Part shown: positions 52,946 to 64,000 of the stretch, piece after piece
How the letters are laid out: each line of letters starts with the position of its first letter
How positions within the stretch are numbered: the first letter of the stretch is position 1
Assembly: GCA_030340625.1 (NCBI GenBank)
Contig: JAOPHQ010002341.1
Location: 39,884-103,883, forward strand
From: Merluccius polli
Lineage: Eukaryota; Chordata; Actinopteri; Gadiformes; Merlucciidae
Reading direction: 5' to 3'
Length of the DNA stretch: 64,000 nucleotides
Made by a program: the position numbers and the translations under genes
The notes under the pieces: model-generated
Seen by the model: only the letters and a program-made list of their open reading frames with translations
Database searches by the model: none
What the model was told of the DNA's origin: nothing

Positions 52946-53400
52946 AAGAGGGAGAGCAGAGAAAAAAAAAGCAGAGAGGCGACAATATAGGAGAGCAACT
53001 CATTTGTTTTCTGCCAACCGTGGCGATCCGAAGCGCCGGGCGTCTTGTGGAGGTCTGAGCTGAGGTACAATAAGGATTGATTTGCCGGCTGGATTCGTCA
53101 GGAGCTGTGGTGGTTTGTTCAGTAAGTATTCTGTGTAGGCTGAGCCTGGGTGGATGTATATGAGCGGTGTGTGAATGTCAATGGACACCTCTGGCTTGTT
53201 CTTACTTTAGCCAATGCCCAGTGCGATTTTTCCTTCTTTTTTTTTTTCTTGTTGTGCGTTTTCACAAGGAGAAAGAGAGGGAGGAATTATAAAAGAGCAG
53301 AGGTGAATATGTGTGTGTGTGTGTGTGTGCACGTGTGTGTGTGTGTTTTCCGCTGTTCGCTCAGTCCCTAGTACCTGCACCGTTTTTTTAGGACTACCAC

Positions 53401-53402
<2 letters not shown>

Positions 53403-53449
<47 letters not shown>

Positions 53450-53551
53450 TGGCACGAGCTTGCGTGCATGCTTGTCCTCCACAGTGCTGGAGTGTGTGTG
53501 AGTGTGAGCGTGTGTGTGTTTGTGTGTGTGTGTGTGTGCGTGTGTGTGTGT
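53403..53551. repeat. Two TG arrays
   Basis: TG at 53403-53443 and 53502-53551. They lie upstream of the candidate exon at 53582. Confidence 0.88.
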
Positions 53552-53897
53552 GCTGATAATAGCTGGCCCATTGGTATTCAGTGGAGGGAGCTCCAGGATC
53601 CCGGCGCTGCTCCTTTACCCAGGATAGGATCACAGAGCGGGGATTGTGCTCGTCTGTGGAGAGCCCACTGACATGGGTGAGTTTCCTCTCCCCCCCCTGT
53701 GTCTCCTCTGGCTCTCACCCCCCCCCTCCCCACCTTCGTCCCTCCTGTTTTTACAACCATTTTCATTTATCTTGTTTTGTTATCTGCGCGTCGTCTGCCT
53801 CCTGTCTGGGGAGGATGGTCTGCTGCTGTCCTCCATCCCTGGGGTCAGCATCCCTCCCTTCTTCATTTATCATTCCCTCTCTTTGTCACTCTACCTC

Positions 53898-53940
<43 letters not shown>

Positions 53941-54200
53941 GTCCCCTAAGTGCTGTCTATGTCTATGTCTTTGCCTCCCCATGACATTCCTCTTCCCTTC
54001 CATCATTCACCAGTTGATCCATCCATCTTCCATCCAACAACCAACCAGCCAGCCTACCGGTTGCGTGTCCATTTTACTGGATTTGGACAAAAACATTATT
54101 TTAATTTTCATTCCAATGTGAGGATCTTCTCTCTTTGACTCTCCACCACCACCACCACTGTCCCCCAACCTCCTACCTCCCCCTTCTTCTCTTTCTCCCC

Positions 54201-54207
<7 letters not shown>

Positions 54208-54267
<60 letters not shown>
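54208..54267. repeat. (CT)n microsatellite
   Basis: About 60 bp of pure CT, 75 bp before the candidate acceptor at 54344. Confidence 0.93.
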
Positions 54268-54269
<2 letters not shown>

Positions 54270-54400
54270 TGACACGTCCAATCAGACACCAGGGTTTCTC
54301 TAGCTCCTTTTTTCTGGTTCTTCCGTCTGCCTTGTGTCCTATAGACAGGAAGTGCATGACGTCCATGCGCTTCCTACGTGCACAATCATGTGTGCTGTCG

Positions 54401-54436
54401 CCTGCTGTAACCGCCATTGCTGGCGGTTACAGCAGG
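54401..54436. repeat. Perfect 16-bp-armed hairpin
   Basis: CCTGCTGTAACCGCCA and its exact reverse complement, around a TTGC loop. It lies inside candidate exon block 2. Confidence 0.9.
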
Positions 54437-54756
54437 CCAGAGGTGAGTGTTGGTGAACGATGTGGTGGAGGGGTGGGAACAGAAGGTTATGAGCTATAGA
54501 TCAATGGATTTTTATTGCTTTAGGCATGACAGCTGTGACCCATAACCACACACACACACACACATGCATCGAGACACCGAGGGACTGCCAATCATGGGCT
54601 CCAGTGTGTATGTGTGTGTGTGTCGCTCTGTGTGACATGGCTTGGCTGTGTCAATTGTCACCCACCCACATCTTCTCAGACACACAATGCAGAATATATT
54701 AATGGTGTCAACAGGTTTGTGTACAAAGATACACATACATATACACACATATGCGC

Positions 54757-54760
<4 letters not shown>

Positions 54761-54805
<45 letters not shown>

Positions 54806-54848
54806 TCACACAAATATGTTACACACACACACTCACACACACACACAG

Positions 54849-54879
<31 letters not shown>

Positions 54880-54912
54880 CACACACACACTTACATTAAA
54901 CACACACACAGA
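54761..54912. repeat. (CA)n and compound CA array
   Basis: A pure CA stretch (about 54761-54803) followed by CA interrupted by T, G and AA for another 100 bp. Confidence 0.9.
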
Positions 54913-55778
54913 CACATGCACACTCAGCGTTAACCAGCCAATGCTCATAGTCTCCTCCTTTGGAGGTTGGGGTATCTGTGGGTGGGGGGGGGTCACAGCT
55001 GTCCACAGGACTCCATTGACCACAGCCAATACATGGAGTAGGCCTTAAATGTTCCCTTGAAATGGGCCCTAACCTGCCGCTTGGACTCTGAACCGGGCTG
55101 GAGGCCCGTCTGTTCTGGACTGAGTGGAGACGCTTACTGGAGCTATTTAAAGCAATGGTGCAGGAAATTAGCAAATTAGTGTTTATTACTCACCCGTACG
55201 TTTTAAATTAGTTTAATGGTTTTACTTAGTTCTAAGAACGAGGCCGCGGATCTTGGATTCAACAGGTTTTCATATTCACGCATAGCAACAACACAAGAAG
55301 GCTGATCACCTGCCAGAAATTGACCACATTTGATTTCCCTGCCTGGCAACTGAGTTACAGAGCCTGGTAGTGGCAATCTGAGTTACAGAGATGTGAGCCA
55401 TGAAGCGGCACCACGGCTGGACTTGGACCGTGAAGCAATTTTGAAAACACAAAACAAACACCTTGTTAGGCTGTGAAATCTGTGTCTTCAGCCAATGCTC
55501 ATACCACCCACCATCTGCTGTGTACACGCATACCTGTTGGTTTGGCTCTCCATTAGTTCGGGTCTAATGGGAACCTGAGTGAGACAGCTCATGTCAGACA
55601 CTGTGATGATGAGGAAGTCATCACACTGATGCAAAGCCACATGTATCTCTGTATCTCTGTATCTCTGTATCTCCGTGTCTCTCTCACTGTCTGCTGGGGA
55701 TTAGAGGGGAGGAAGAGTAGGAGAGACACCATATGAGATTGGGTGACAAGAATAGGAGAAGGTCTCAGAGAGTATGTT

Positions 55779-55818
<40 letters not shown>

Positions 55819-56056
55819 CGAGTGTGTGTATACAAGTCTATGCGTGTGTGTCTTTATCTGTGTATGTGCTGTGTGTGTGTGTGTGTGTATGCGTTTGGGT
55901 CTTTGTGTGTGTGTGTGTGTGTGTGTATGTGTGTGTCTTTATCTGTGTGTGTGTCTGGTGTCTGCAGGTAATGCTGGCAGGGGAGTAGAAACGCTAAAGG
56001 AGCAAAGCGAGAGGTGAGAGAGAAGAAGGTGTGGAAGGCAGAGGAAAGAGAGAGCA

Positions 56057-56087
<31 letters not shown>

Positions 56088-56400
56088 CAGAGAGAGGGGT
56101 AGAGAGACACCGAGACAGGTAGAGAGAGAGAGGGCGAGAGGGAGAGAGAGGGAACACAAACAAGCAGCAAAGTCAAGTTGCAGGAAGAGTGACAAGGACG
56201 GAGTAGACAGCAGGACGACAGGCAGGGAGGAGTGTGACACGGGGGAGAATGACGTGCACGATAAGAGAGAGTGACACAAATGTCACCGTCCTAACCTTTC
56301 ACGCACTCTCACACTCTCCCTCTCTCTCCCTCTCTCTTTCTCTCTCTCCTCCTCTCCTTTTCACTCTGTCGCTTTTTCTTCTGTATTTCAGTTCCCAAGT
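54913..56400. other. Non-coding stretch with simple repeats
   Basis: Mostly unique sequence with short (TATCTCTG)n near 55644-55672, TG arrays (55785-55955) and GA-rich DNA (56048-56150). No gene is supported. Confidence 0.5.
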
Positions 56401-57761
56401 CTTGTCGAGAGATGGACTCCGATGGTCAATCGACACGGAGGCACTCGTCTTTCGACCACTAACTGATGATTCTTGTACGGAGAAACACACCCGTCGTCAT
56501 TTTTGAGCGGCTGAGCGTGGACAACACCATCTAAAGGAGGACATACCGAAAAGCGAAAGCAAAAAAACGTCGGGGAAACTGTTGCAGTGCCGAGAAGAAA
56601 CCACCTGTACCACCTGCCATATTTGGACATCCCGTTGATCACGTGACATGACCTCCTTAGATGAGGTGGAGCTAGATGGTCATGATGGTTGAGCAGCAGC
56701 ATGGCCTATTCAGACACACCCAGGGTCCTCCGTCTGATTTCTGGTCCAAATGGAGGGACTTTTGTGCTCGCTTCAGAGTTTGCTCCATTTTTCCAGATTG
56801 GCTCATGGGCGAGTAATTGATGCAGGACTGTTGTACTCACTTCAGAGTTTGCTCCATTTTCAAGATTGGCTCATGGGCGAGTAATTGAAAAATACACCCT
56901 TGGGAGAGTTTATTATTTCTTTGTTATTTTTTAAAGATAATGGGCTTCCTTTTTTGAAAAAGAAACCCCTTTCAAAACACCTTTTGTCGTCCTCAATTTT
57001 TCCATCTCGGTTATGGAGAAATATATTATGAAGCAGCTCCATCTCTACCTGACCCACCCTAAGTGACCGAGAGAGAGAGGGAGAGAGAGAGAGAGAGAGA
57101 AGGGACAGACTGTCCAGAATAGATAACCAGCAGAGGAACTGAGAAGTGGGCAAGCAACATAGAGCCCTCGATTGAAAAAAAAACGGGCGAGAGAGAGAGA
57201 GAGCGAGAGAGGGAGAGAGAGGGAGAGAGAGAGAGCATTACCTGGGATTGGTAGTAACATAGTCTTGGTGACTCAGTGTCTTCCCTAATTGGGCCGTGTT
57301 GTTGTTGCTGGGGGCGCTGGCACCATGCGCAGGGGTTGTGGGGAGGCCGCGTAACACGCCACACACCAGACAGAGCACTTGAGCTCCTGAGCAAGGTTAA
57401 GTACCCCGCCGCTCCCCGCCACGGCATAAAGCCCGGCCCGTGGTGGATTTTCAACACGGGGCTTGTGTTTACATGCAGTGTGTGAATCCGGGTGGAGGAG
57501 GAGGAGGAGGAGGAGGAGGAGGAGGAGGAGGAGGAGGAGGAGGAGGAGGAGGAGGAGGAAGAAGAGGCGTGCTGACTGACAAGCGAGCGGCAAGGCTGCT
57601 AACGCTGCGAACCCGCGGAGGGAAGGAGGTTCCGGTAGGCTCCGGCGTTCCCGCTGTCAAGACACACAACGCCACCGAGACGTTTATTGCCGGCAGAGTA
57701 GGCAGAATAAGAAGTGTGCAACTTGTGTGAGCGAGGCTTTGCACGTCACTCCCGTCAGTGC

Positions 57762-57792
<31 letters not shown>

Positions 57793-58911
57793 AAAGCGAG
57801 AGACAGGCAGACGGAGGTACAAGAAAGACTGTGAGACGGGCTTCCCTCTCCGTGAGAAGCTCTTGGAGTCAGGGAACACTCGCATCAATTAAAAGTACCA
57901 GCCCTCCTTCCCGACTGGAGCATCTCCTCTGCCACATTAAAATACAGAGGGGTAGGAAGAAGGGGAAGGCAGGCACAGGTTAGAGAAGGACAACGGTGGG
58001 GGGGGGGGGTAGAGATAGAGGGAGACAACGAGGCAGAATAGAGAGAGGTACGGAGAGAGGTGAGAGAGAGAGAGAGAGAAAGGGAGAGAGAGACTCGGAG
58101 TACAGGAATAGAGGGAGAGCGCAGCTGTCAGAAATCATTTCCGCCTTTTCTGTTCTATCATCATCTGGCGAGGAGGTCCAGGGTTTTTTTTTTTTTCCCT
58201 CTGTTTTTTTTTTCTTTTTTTCTTACAGACAACGACATATTTTGGCTTACAGGTATTCCCTCAACCGCAGTGGAAAGCAAAGGAGGAGGCGGAGGAGGAG
58301 GAGGGGAACAAAGAAACTGAGGGAAAAAAGAAACGATAGAAAGAGAAAGAAAGGAGGCCTATTTCTTGTATTGACATTTTTTTTCCTCTCTCTTTCAAAC
58401 CACATATTTATCCCCCCTTCACAAGTTTGTTTTTTCGATCCCAAGGCCGATGAGAGTCCAAGGCCTATTTTCCCGCGTTTTCTGCAGCAGGCTCTATGTA
58501 TTCTGCTGTGGTAGCGTGTAATCACCTGTGGCTTCGTCGTGTGTTCCCACCATCTTGCTGAAGGATTACACCTCTCTAATCTCACGCTGCAACACATTGG
58601 AATCCTCCCCATTCGGCCAGCATCACGTCTGTGGACATATTGTGAAAACGATTAAGAAAAAAAAAAACAACCTTTTTCTTGCTTTCCCGCCAACGGACGC
58701 CGCCCCTTCCCCTGCTTCCTCCTCAACGACCGGAGCATCGGACCTAAAGGGGTTAGGCAGCGCCTGCCGCCGCGGCCACCTGCAGCTCCCGGTCCGCTGT
58801 CCACCGCCACCGGAGCCTGGGTCCTCATGCCCCCCCCCGCCCCCCGCTGACGGGCCTCAACACGGAGACGTATGGCCCAGCCCCTCTGACATCGTCTGAC
58901 TCATTCTGTAA
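56401..58911 (+). other. Possible long 5' UTR/first-exon region of a downstream gene
   Basis: GC- and purine-rich sequence without a long frame. It ends with a CCCC-rich segment and a strong donor at 58912 (CATTCT|GTAAGT). It includes a (GGA)n tract and GA blocks. Short ATG-stop frames just before the donor suggest leader rather than coding sequence. The identity of any gene lies beyond the window or cannot be told. Confidence 0.25.
57494..57560. repeat. (GGA)n trinucleotide array
   Basis: About 22 GGA triplets, in frame as poly-Gly or poly-Glu. No supporting gene structure suggests translation. Confidence 0.92.
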
Positions 58912-58981
58912 GTAGGACACTCTGTCGCCGGCTCGCAATCATGTGTCGGTTCACATGTGCAATGTTTCATGTGAGTCATTA

Positions 58982-58983
<2 letters not shown>

Positions 58984-59034
<51 letters not shown>

Positions 59035-59050
59035 TGTGTGTGTGCGCATG
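58984..59050. repeat. (TG)n microsatellite
   Basis: About 60 bp of TG with CG interruptions at its end. Smaller TG arrays follow at 59177-59205 and 59329-59360. Confidence 0.9.
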
Positions 59051-59172
59051 TGTTCAGTTCATATGTGCTCCAGAGCCTGTCTTTCTGCAAGCCATGGGGT
59101 TTTTTTTGGTGGCGTCTTCAAAGTAGAGCGGATCTGCTCCTCTACTGCTGCTTCGGCTTCAGGCAGTTTGAG

Positions 59173-59205
<33 letters not shown>

Positions 59206-59326
59206 CTTCAGTGTGTGCAGGGGGTGGTGTGTGCTTGTGCGTGTGTTTTTGTGTTGAAAAACAAGATTGTGATCTTGCAGCCAAGTACAACAGCTATGAT
59301 GACAGAAAGCAGGCAAAGGGGGTGTC

Positions 59327-59360
<34 letters not shown>

Positions 59361-59482
59361 CTTGCATGTGGGCTTGTGCTTGCCTATATATTGGACCTGA
59401 GGTTAATTTGAACTAATTAGTGGTGGTAAGTATTTTTTGCTTCTCAGAGCAGTTTTTGAGTTCTCTGTCAGTACGTACCCGC

Positions 59483-59485
<3 letters not shown>

Positions 59486-59536
<51 letters not shown>
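59486..59536. repeat. (GA)n microsatellite
   Basis: About 50 bp of GA leading into (GCGT)n. Confidence 0.92.
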
Positions 59537-59538
<2 letters not shown>

Positions 59539-59822
59539 TGCGTGCGTGCGTGGGTGTGTGGGTGTACGTTTGTGTTTTATGTGTGGGCTAACAAGCTGAT
59601 GAGAATTGACTTCTATTCTCCCTTTTATAGTTGTCCTTAGTCTCTCTGGCTTTCTTCAGTCCATCTAGCTTGTTTCCATGTGCTATTACAACGCCCCCTT
59701 CCCATGTCTCTATCGCCCACATGCTGCCTTGGATCCAGCACTCCGGCAGGCCACAGTGTCCTCCATGTGTAATTACAAAGCCCATCCATCTAAGCAGTCT
59801 CACATACATTCCCACACTCACC

Positions 59823-60026
59823 TGGTCTCAAATACACATCCTTATACACTCCCATAGTCTCCCTGTTAAACATACACATCCTTATACACTCCCATAGTCA
59901 CCCTGTTAAACATACACATCCTTATACACTCCTATTTGCCTAGTCTCACATATACATCCCTATATACTCCCATAACCACCCTGTTAAACATACACATCCT
60001 TAAACACTCCCATATTCACCCTGTTA
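59823..60026. repeat. Minisatellite, 40-bp unit, block A
   Basis: About five copies of a unit containing ACATACACATCCTTATACAC, then TCCCATAGTC and A/TCCCTGTTAA. Copies differ by a few bases. The block is cut by the Harbinger-like element. Confidence 0.9.
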
Positions 60027-60616
60027 CCGTACACTCACACCAGAAGCGACATGCAGCGGCAAAGCTTCCGGAAGTCATTAATTTCTAATGAGAGATGGCG
60101 ACGAGGTGCAAAGGACAGCGACGTGACGCGATGCGATCTCTGAGGATAGGCGATAAGCAATGTTCAACCGATTTAAACTTTATCCCAAAAAATTAGCTGC
60201 AACACGATAATGTACTTCCGCTGATCCGCCCGCTAAAAAAACCCTAAACAAACCCTGGACTTTGGTTCCTAGCAAACTTTTTGGTTTCTACCAAATATGT
60301 TTTCCCAAAATGGAGGAAAGGCTTATTGTTGCGGTAGCTGGCTTCCCCGTGCTGTACGAGTTACAGAGACTTAAAAAGAACATGTTTGATTGTTGATTGT
60401 GATTGTTAAGATCCCTGGTGAGGCTCATTACACCACTCCGAGTTTGATTTCTGTTAATGTAAAGTTCTCGTGGAGACCCTATAGCTTGATTAAAACTCAG
60501 GAAAGCCCAAAAGCGACAGCATTCACTTTTGTGGTGAGCTAGAAGCGACAGCTCTTTGGTGATTGAGCATACAGATTAAATTTAATTAAATCACTTCTGG
60601 TGTGAGTGTACGGTTA
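60024..60616. mobile_element. PIF/Harbinger-like MITE inside the minisatellite
   Basis: Element 60027-60613 (587 bp) with perfect 20-bp inverted ends starting CCGTACACTCAC, flanked by a TTA duplication (60024-60026 and 60614-60616). Uninterrupted repeat units read CTGTTAAACATAC, so the single original TTA is known. A 3-bp TTA duplication is typical of PIF/Harbinger. Subterminal GAAGCGAC/AAGCGACA words recur. No transposase is encoded. Confidence 0.85.
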
Positions 60617-60830
60617 AACATACACATCCTTCTACACTCCCATAGTCTCCTGGTTAAACATACACATCCTTCTACACTTCCATAGTCTCCTGGTTACACA
60701 TACACATCCTTCTACACTCAAATAGTCTCCTGGTTAAACATACACATCCTTCTACACTCCCATTGTCTCCTGGTTAAACATAAACATCCTTCTACACTCC
60801 CTTTGTTAACCTTGTTAAACTCTCCTACAA
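60614..60830. repeat. Minisatellite, block B
   Basis: About five copies with CCTTCTACAC in place of CCTTATACAC and CTCCTGGTTAA in place of CCCTGTTAA, a distinct sub-variant from blocks A and C. Confidence 0.88.
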
Positions 60831-61274
60831 AGGCAAACTGCAGTATCTACGTCAAGAGTGAAACTGAGAAAAATGGCTTCAATGTTTTTTTACTGTCCAG
60901 CCAATTGTGTTGTAAGTAGATAAGTCGCAATACTAACCTATGACCCCAAAAATGCAGATACTGCGCCCTGCATTTGTATTACTATGATTTGCTATGTAGG
61001 AAATACAATGGCAATACAACAGCAAAGTGCAGCAACTAGTGTTTCAATTCAGATATGTTGGACTTGGAATATGTTTTTAATTTGTTACTACATTGTTTCT
61101 GTTTCTAGCCTAATTGATTTTCTTAGATGTCTGTGGGTTTTAAAAGATTAGATTATGAGATTAAAAAAATGGAATATCCACTTAAATTAAGTTAAAACCA
61201 AGATAAGGCCTACATATTATCCTCCTCATCTCAATCATTATCATCTTCAGCAGCTTCATCTCCATCACTTCACT

Positions 61275-61320
61275 GCAGACCGCAGTATCTGCAGGGGAAA
61301 CTGCAGTTACTGCGGTCTGC
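61275..61320. repeat. Inverted repeat GCAGACCGCAGTA
   Basis: 13-bp perfect outer arms, then inner CTGCAG pairs around GGGAAA. The word CTGCAGTATCTACG at 60839 resembles one arm. Confidence 0.75.
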
Positions 61321-62251
61321 CTTGGTTTTTAGTCTGATTTTGTAGTTAGGCTACTACAATTTGTAAACCTTTTTTTCTCAAAAAATTGAGAAAGATTGAA
61401 CCAATATACTTTGTCATAAGATAAAACATATATCCACAAGTACATTTTGAGTCATAACTCAATTTCGCCAAAAGCTGTAGATAGGCCTACCATAAAATTA
61501 CGACCATAAATAATCATATATGGTCACAAAACATCCCCTTTAACGCCACTGGAAATGAAATAGGCCCAGACAATTACATTGTTGATGAAATGGAAGAGGG
61601 AAAAGTATAATCCAAAGCAAAAATAAAGAAAATAGATTTATCACAGAGTGAGATATAAGATCTTGTGACAGAAGTGTAATCAGAGTAGAGGACACTTTTT
61701 GGTACACTTTCTGCCGTGCTCTCTTCTAAACTACATAATGTGGCATGGGGTCAACAGAGTGTCCCCCTACCTCTATCCCGCACAGCAGCCGATCAGAGGT
61801 CAAAAGTCGTTTGACCTAAAATCAACCACTATAGAAGAGTGTTCGCTTATTAGAGTGACATTAGCCAAACTGGTGGGCAAAGGATTAAAGCTGACCAAGT
61901 CTAGAGATTGCCAGCATCATTAGCGAGGGCATTCCCTTTCTGTTTGCGTAATTTAATTCATTGTCGCTCCTTTGATGACTGGTAATGTCGGATTGGAAGT
62001 CCCTCCTTAGGCTATATCGATCTATTGTGCAGCAGCATATGGAAACATTGAAACTGAATGCTACTGTGTGTATAAAGTGATGATACCGTCAAGGACTGCA
62101 GGCATTAAACAGCTTAGCGGGGGCTGGGAAACTCCTATACTGAAACGTGCCAGTTGCCAAAAACCTGAGGGGATGAGAGGACTTGGACACCACCAAAAAG
62201 TTGGGGTGTCTGAATACACCCTACCTTCTTCTTATGAAGCCCGCAGCCCCC

Positions 62252-62343
62252 ACCACATCCTCTAACAACGCTAGATCAGCCCGCACCACATCCTCTAACA
62301 ACGCTAGATCAGCCCGCACCACATCCTCTAACAATGCTAGATC
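62252..62343. repeat. 33-bp tandem repeat, three copies
   Basis: The unit contains ACCACATCCTCTAACAACGC, then TAGATCAGCCCGC. One substitution separates the third copy. The length is a multiple of three and one frame stays open, but no gene context is seen. Confidence 0.85.
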
Positions 62344-62737
62344 CACTATTTCAAGTGCACTCATGCAGCTGCTATAATGTTATGTAATGTAATGACATGA
62401 CTTAAATTAGTAATACGCAGCATAGTCGAATAAATTAGATCAACTGGCAATTATCATATCATACTTGGTACAATTATTGTATACTTTAGGCTTGGCCGAC
62501 ATCAATTGCACAATGCATTAACACAATGAATTGTATGGGTTGCTGTATGGAGTTAGTCAAAGGCATTTACTGGTCACATTTGCAATTCCTATCTGGTAAT
62601 TTTCCTATTCACTCTACTGTTTACTGTGCGTATGCATGGTCAGAGCTTTGCATACATTTACCCCCGATCACACGCTCTCAAGCCAAGAACAATCTACAAA
62701 TTCCACGTTTTCTCTAAAAACGTTGTACGCATGGTTT

Positions 62738-63015
62738 TAAACATACACATCCTTATACACTCTTATAGTCACCCTGTTAAACATACACTTCCTTATACAC
62801 TCTTATAGTCACCCTGTTAAACATACACTTCCTTATACACTCTTATAGTCACCCTGTTAAACATACACATCCTTATACACTCCCATAGTCACCCTGTTAG
62901 ACATACACATCCTTATACACTCCCATAGTCACCCTGTTAGACATACACATCCTTATATACTCCAATAGTCACCTAGTCTCACACACACATCCTTATATAC
63001 TCCCATAGTCACTGG
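62738..63015. repeat. Minisatellite, block C
   Basis: About seven copies of the 40-bp unit. Three neighbouring copies share CTCTTATAGTC and two share TTAGACATAC, showing recent duplication of adjacent pairs. Confidence 0.9.
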
Positions 63016-63181
63016 GTGCCCCACACCGGAAGGGTACTCAATCAAGATGGTCCCTTCAAACAGACCAATGAACTGTGAATAAAGCCATTACACAAACTCC
63101 CGCTACAGGGTGCATGGCCGGGGGGGGGCTAGGATGAAGAACACAGCCAGGCAGAAAGATGTGATGATAGAGGTGTGTGTT

Positions 63182-63186
<5 letters not shown>

Positions 63187-63221
<35 letters not shown>

Positions 63222-63268
63222 AATGTGTGTATGTACATGTGCGTGTGTGTGTGTATGTGTGTGTGTTA
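63187..63268. repeat. (TG)n microsatellite
   Basis: TG repeats with several interruptions. Confidence 0.88.
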
Positions 63269-63418
63269 GTATGTGTCTTGGCAGAGCAGTCAATGAAAGG
63301 GGGAGAGACACGACCAGCGTGCAGACATGGGCAAACAATAAACCAACGGACAAAAAGAGAGGGAGAGAAAATTAGAGCGAGACACACCAGAGGGATGTGG
63401 ACTGTGAATGTGGCGATA

Positions 63419-63602
<184 letters not shown>

Positions 63603-64000
63603 GGGTGGTGTGTGTGTGTGTAGAGCAGTAAAAGACTTCTGCTCTGTGGGGGCACTCTGGCCGGGGCTTAGCTGACAGGCTTTTGTTCACTGTGTTGGTC
63701 AGCTCGACAGAATTAAGATTACTAAATAATACGATTACCGCAGCTGCACTCTGATAACACTCTGCCGCCCAACGGCGCCTTTTGTGGCGCTCATGAAGCC
63801 CAGGCAGGACAGGCTGTGGACGGCGTCTGTCTGGCGATGCAGACATCAAGAGTCAACGCTTCTCTCAAAGCCAGGCTTCTCCTCTCTGCTCATCCAGTGT
63901 AGACACTTATTAAGAGAGGTTGGGGTGACAGCTGATAGTTCACCACAGCCATCTGTGGCCATCTCCTCACCACTTGCCCCCCCCCCCCCCCCCCCCCCCC
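63603..64000. other. Right-edge sequence with terminal poly-C
   Basis: Unique sequence without a visible gene, ending in a C run (63978-64000) at the window edge. Confidence 0.6.

Larger units (their letters stand above)
53582..54442 (+). other. Candidate two-exon start of an unidentified transcript
   Basis: Block 1 (53582-53676) follows GGTATTCAG and ends ATGG|GTGAGT. Block 2 (54345-54442) follows a strong pyrimidine tract and CCTATAG and ends CCAGAG|GTGAGT. Spliced, ATG G|AC opens a frame through all of block 2: MDRKCMTSMRFLRAQSCVLS, then PAVTAIAGGYSRPE, phase 0 at the donor. A further donor-like TTCA|GTAAGT at 53122 could end an earlier non-coding exon. I do not recognise the peptide. Confidence 0.3.
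60831..62737. other. AT-rich segment separating minisatellite blocks
   Basis: No recognised gene. It contains an inverted repeat (61275-61320, 13-bp arms starting GCAGACCGC) and a 33-bp tandem repeat (62252-62343). It could be an insertion into the minisatellite, but no terminal repeats were found. Confidence 0.5.

Noticed and set aside
59823..63015. CRISPR array
   Set aside because: Units are tandem with no distinct spacers, the genome is a vertebrate one, and there are no cas genes. It is a minisatellite.

Overview
This window looks like nuclear DNA from a teleost fish. It has multi-exon genes with GT-AG introns, fish-type DNA transposons (Tc1/mariner, hAT-like and Harbinger-like), tRNA-derived SINE copies and a very high load of (CA)n, (GA)n and homopolymer tracts. 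The microsatellite density would fit a cod-like fish, but that is only an inference and no species can be named.

Layout. (1) 466-1463, minus strand: the first three coding exons of a C2H2 zinc-finger gene of the ZNF526/ZNF574 type, which runs off the left edge. (2) 1464-3551: a head-to-head promoter interval with CCAAT boxes and ZNF143-like motifs. (3) 3552-16634, plus strand: a complete gsk3a gene. All ten coding exons join in frame into a 440-residue kinase. Its introns carry hAT-like elements, one nested inside another, with target-site duplications still readable. (4) 16635-22703: gsk3a 3' UTR and the spacer. (5) 22706-38670, plus strand: a second, complete C2H2 gene of nine coding exons and 978 residues, with about 18 finger units, AT-hook-like motifs and a finger-free C-terminal tail. 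Its introns carry three SINE copies, a hAT-like element and, at 35787-37006, an apparently intact Tc1/mariner transposon with perfect 30-bp ends and DD36E catalytic spacing.

(6) 38671-43767: intergenic, mainly microsatellites. (7) About 43.8-47.9 kb, minus strand: a decayed HIPK-like kinase gene. The P-loop and catalytic-loop exons are recognisable, but the frame is broken and the catalytic-loop Asn is replaced by Met. A plus-strand ZMYM1/hAT-like fragment lies inside it. (8) 47.9-64 kb: no firmly supported gene. It holds long polypurine/polypyrimidine and CA arrays, a dispersed 40-bp minisatellite split by a Harbinger-like MITE, and a few candidate 5' exons that may belong to a gene beyond the right edge.

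The two zinc-finger genes flanking gsk3a share an unusual N-terminal finger arrangement and look paralogous. In human the ZNF526, ZNF574 and GSK3A genes lie in the same part of chromosome 19, so this is probably an old linkage group. No wholly new system is evident. The best leads are the intact DD36E transposon, the TG array abutting a splice acceptor in the second zinc-finger gene, the HIPK-like pseudokinase, and the insertions dated by their target duplications.
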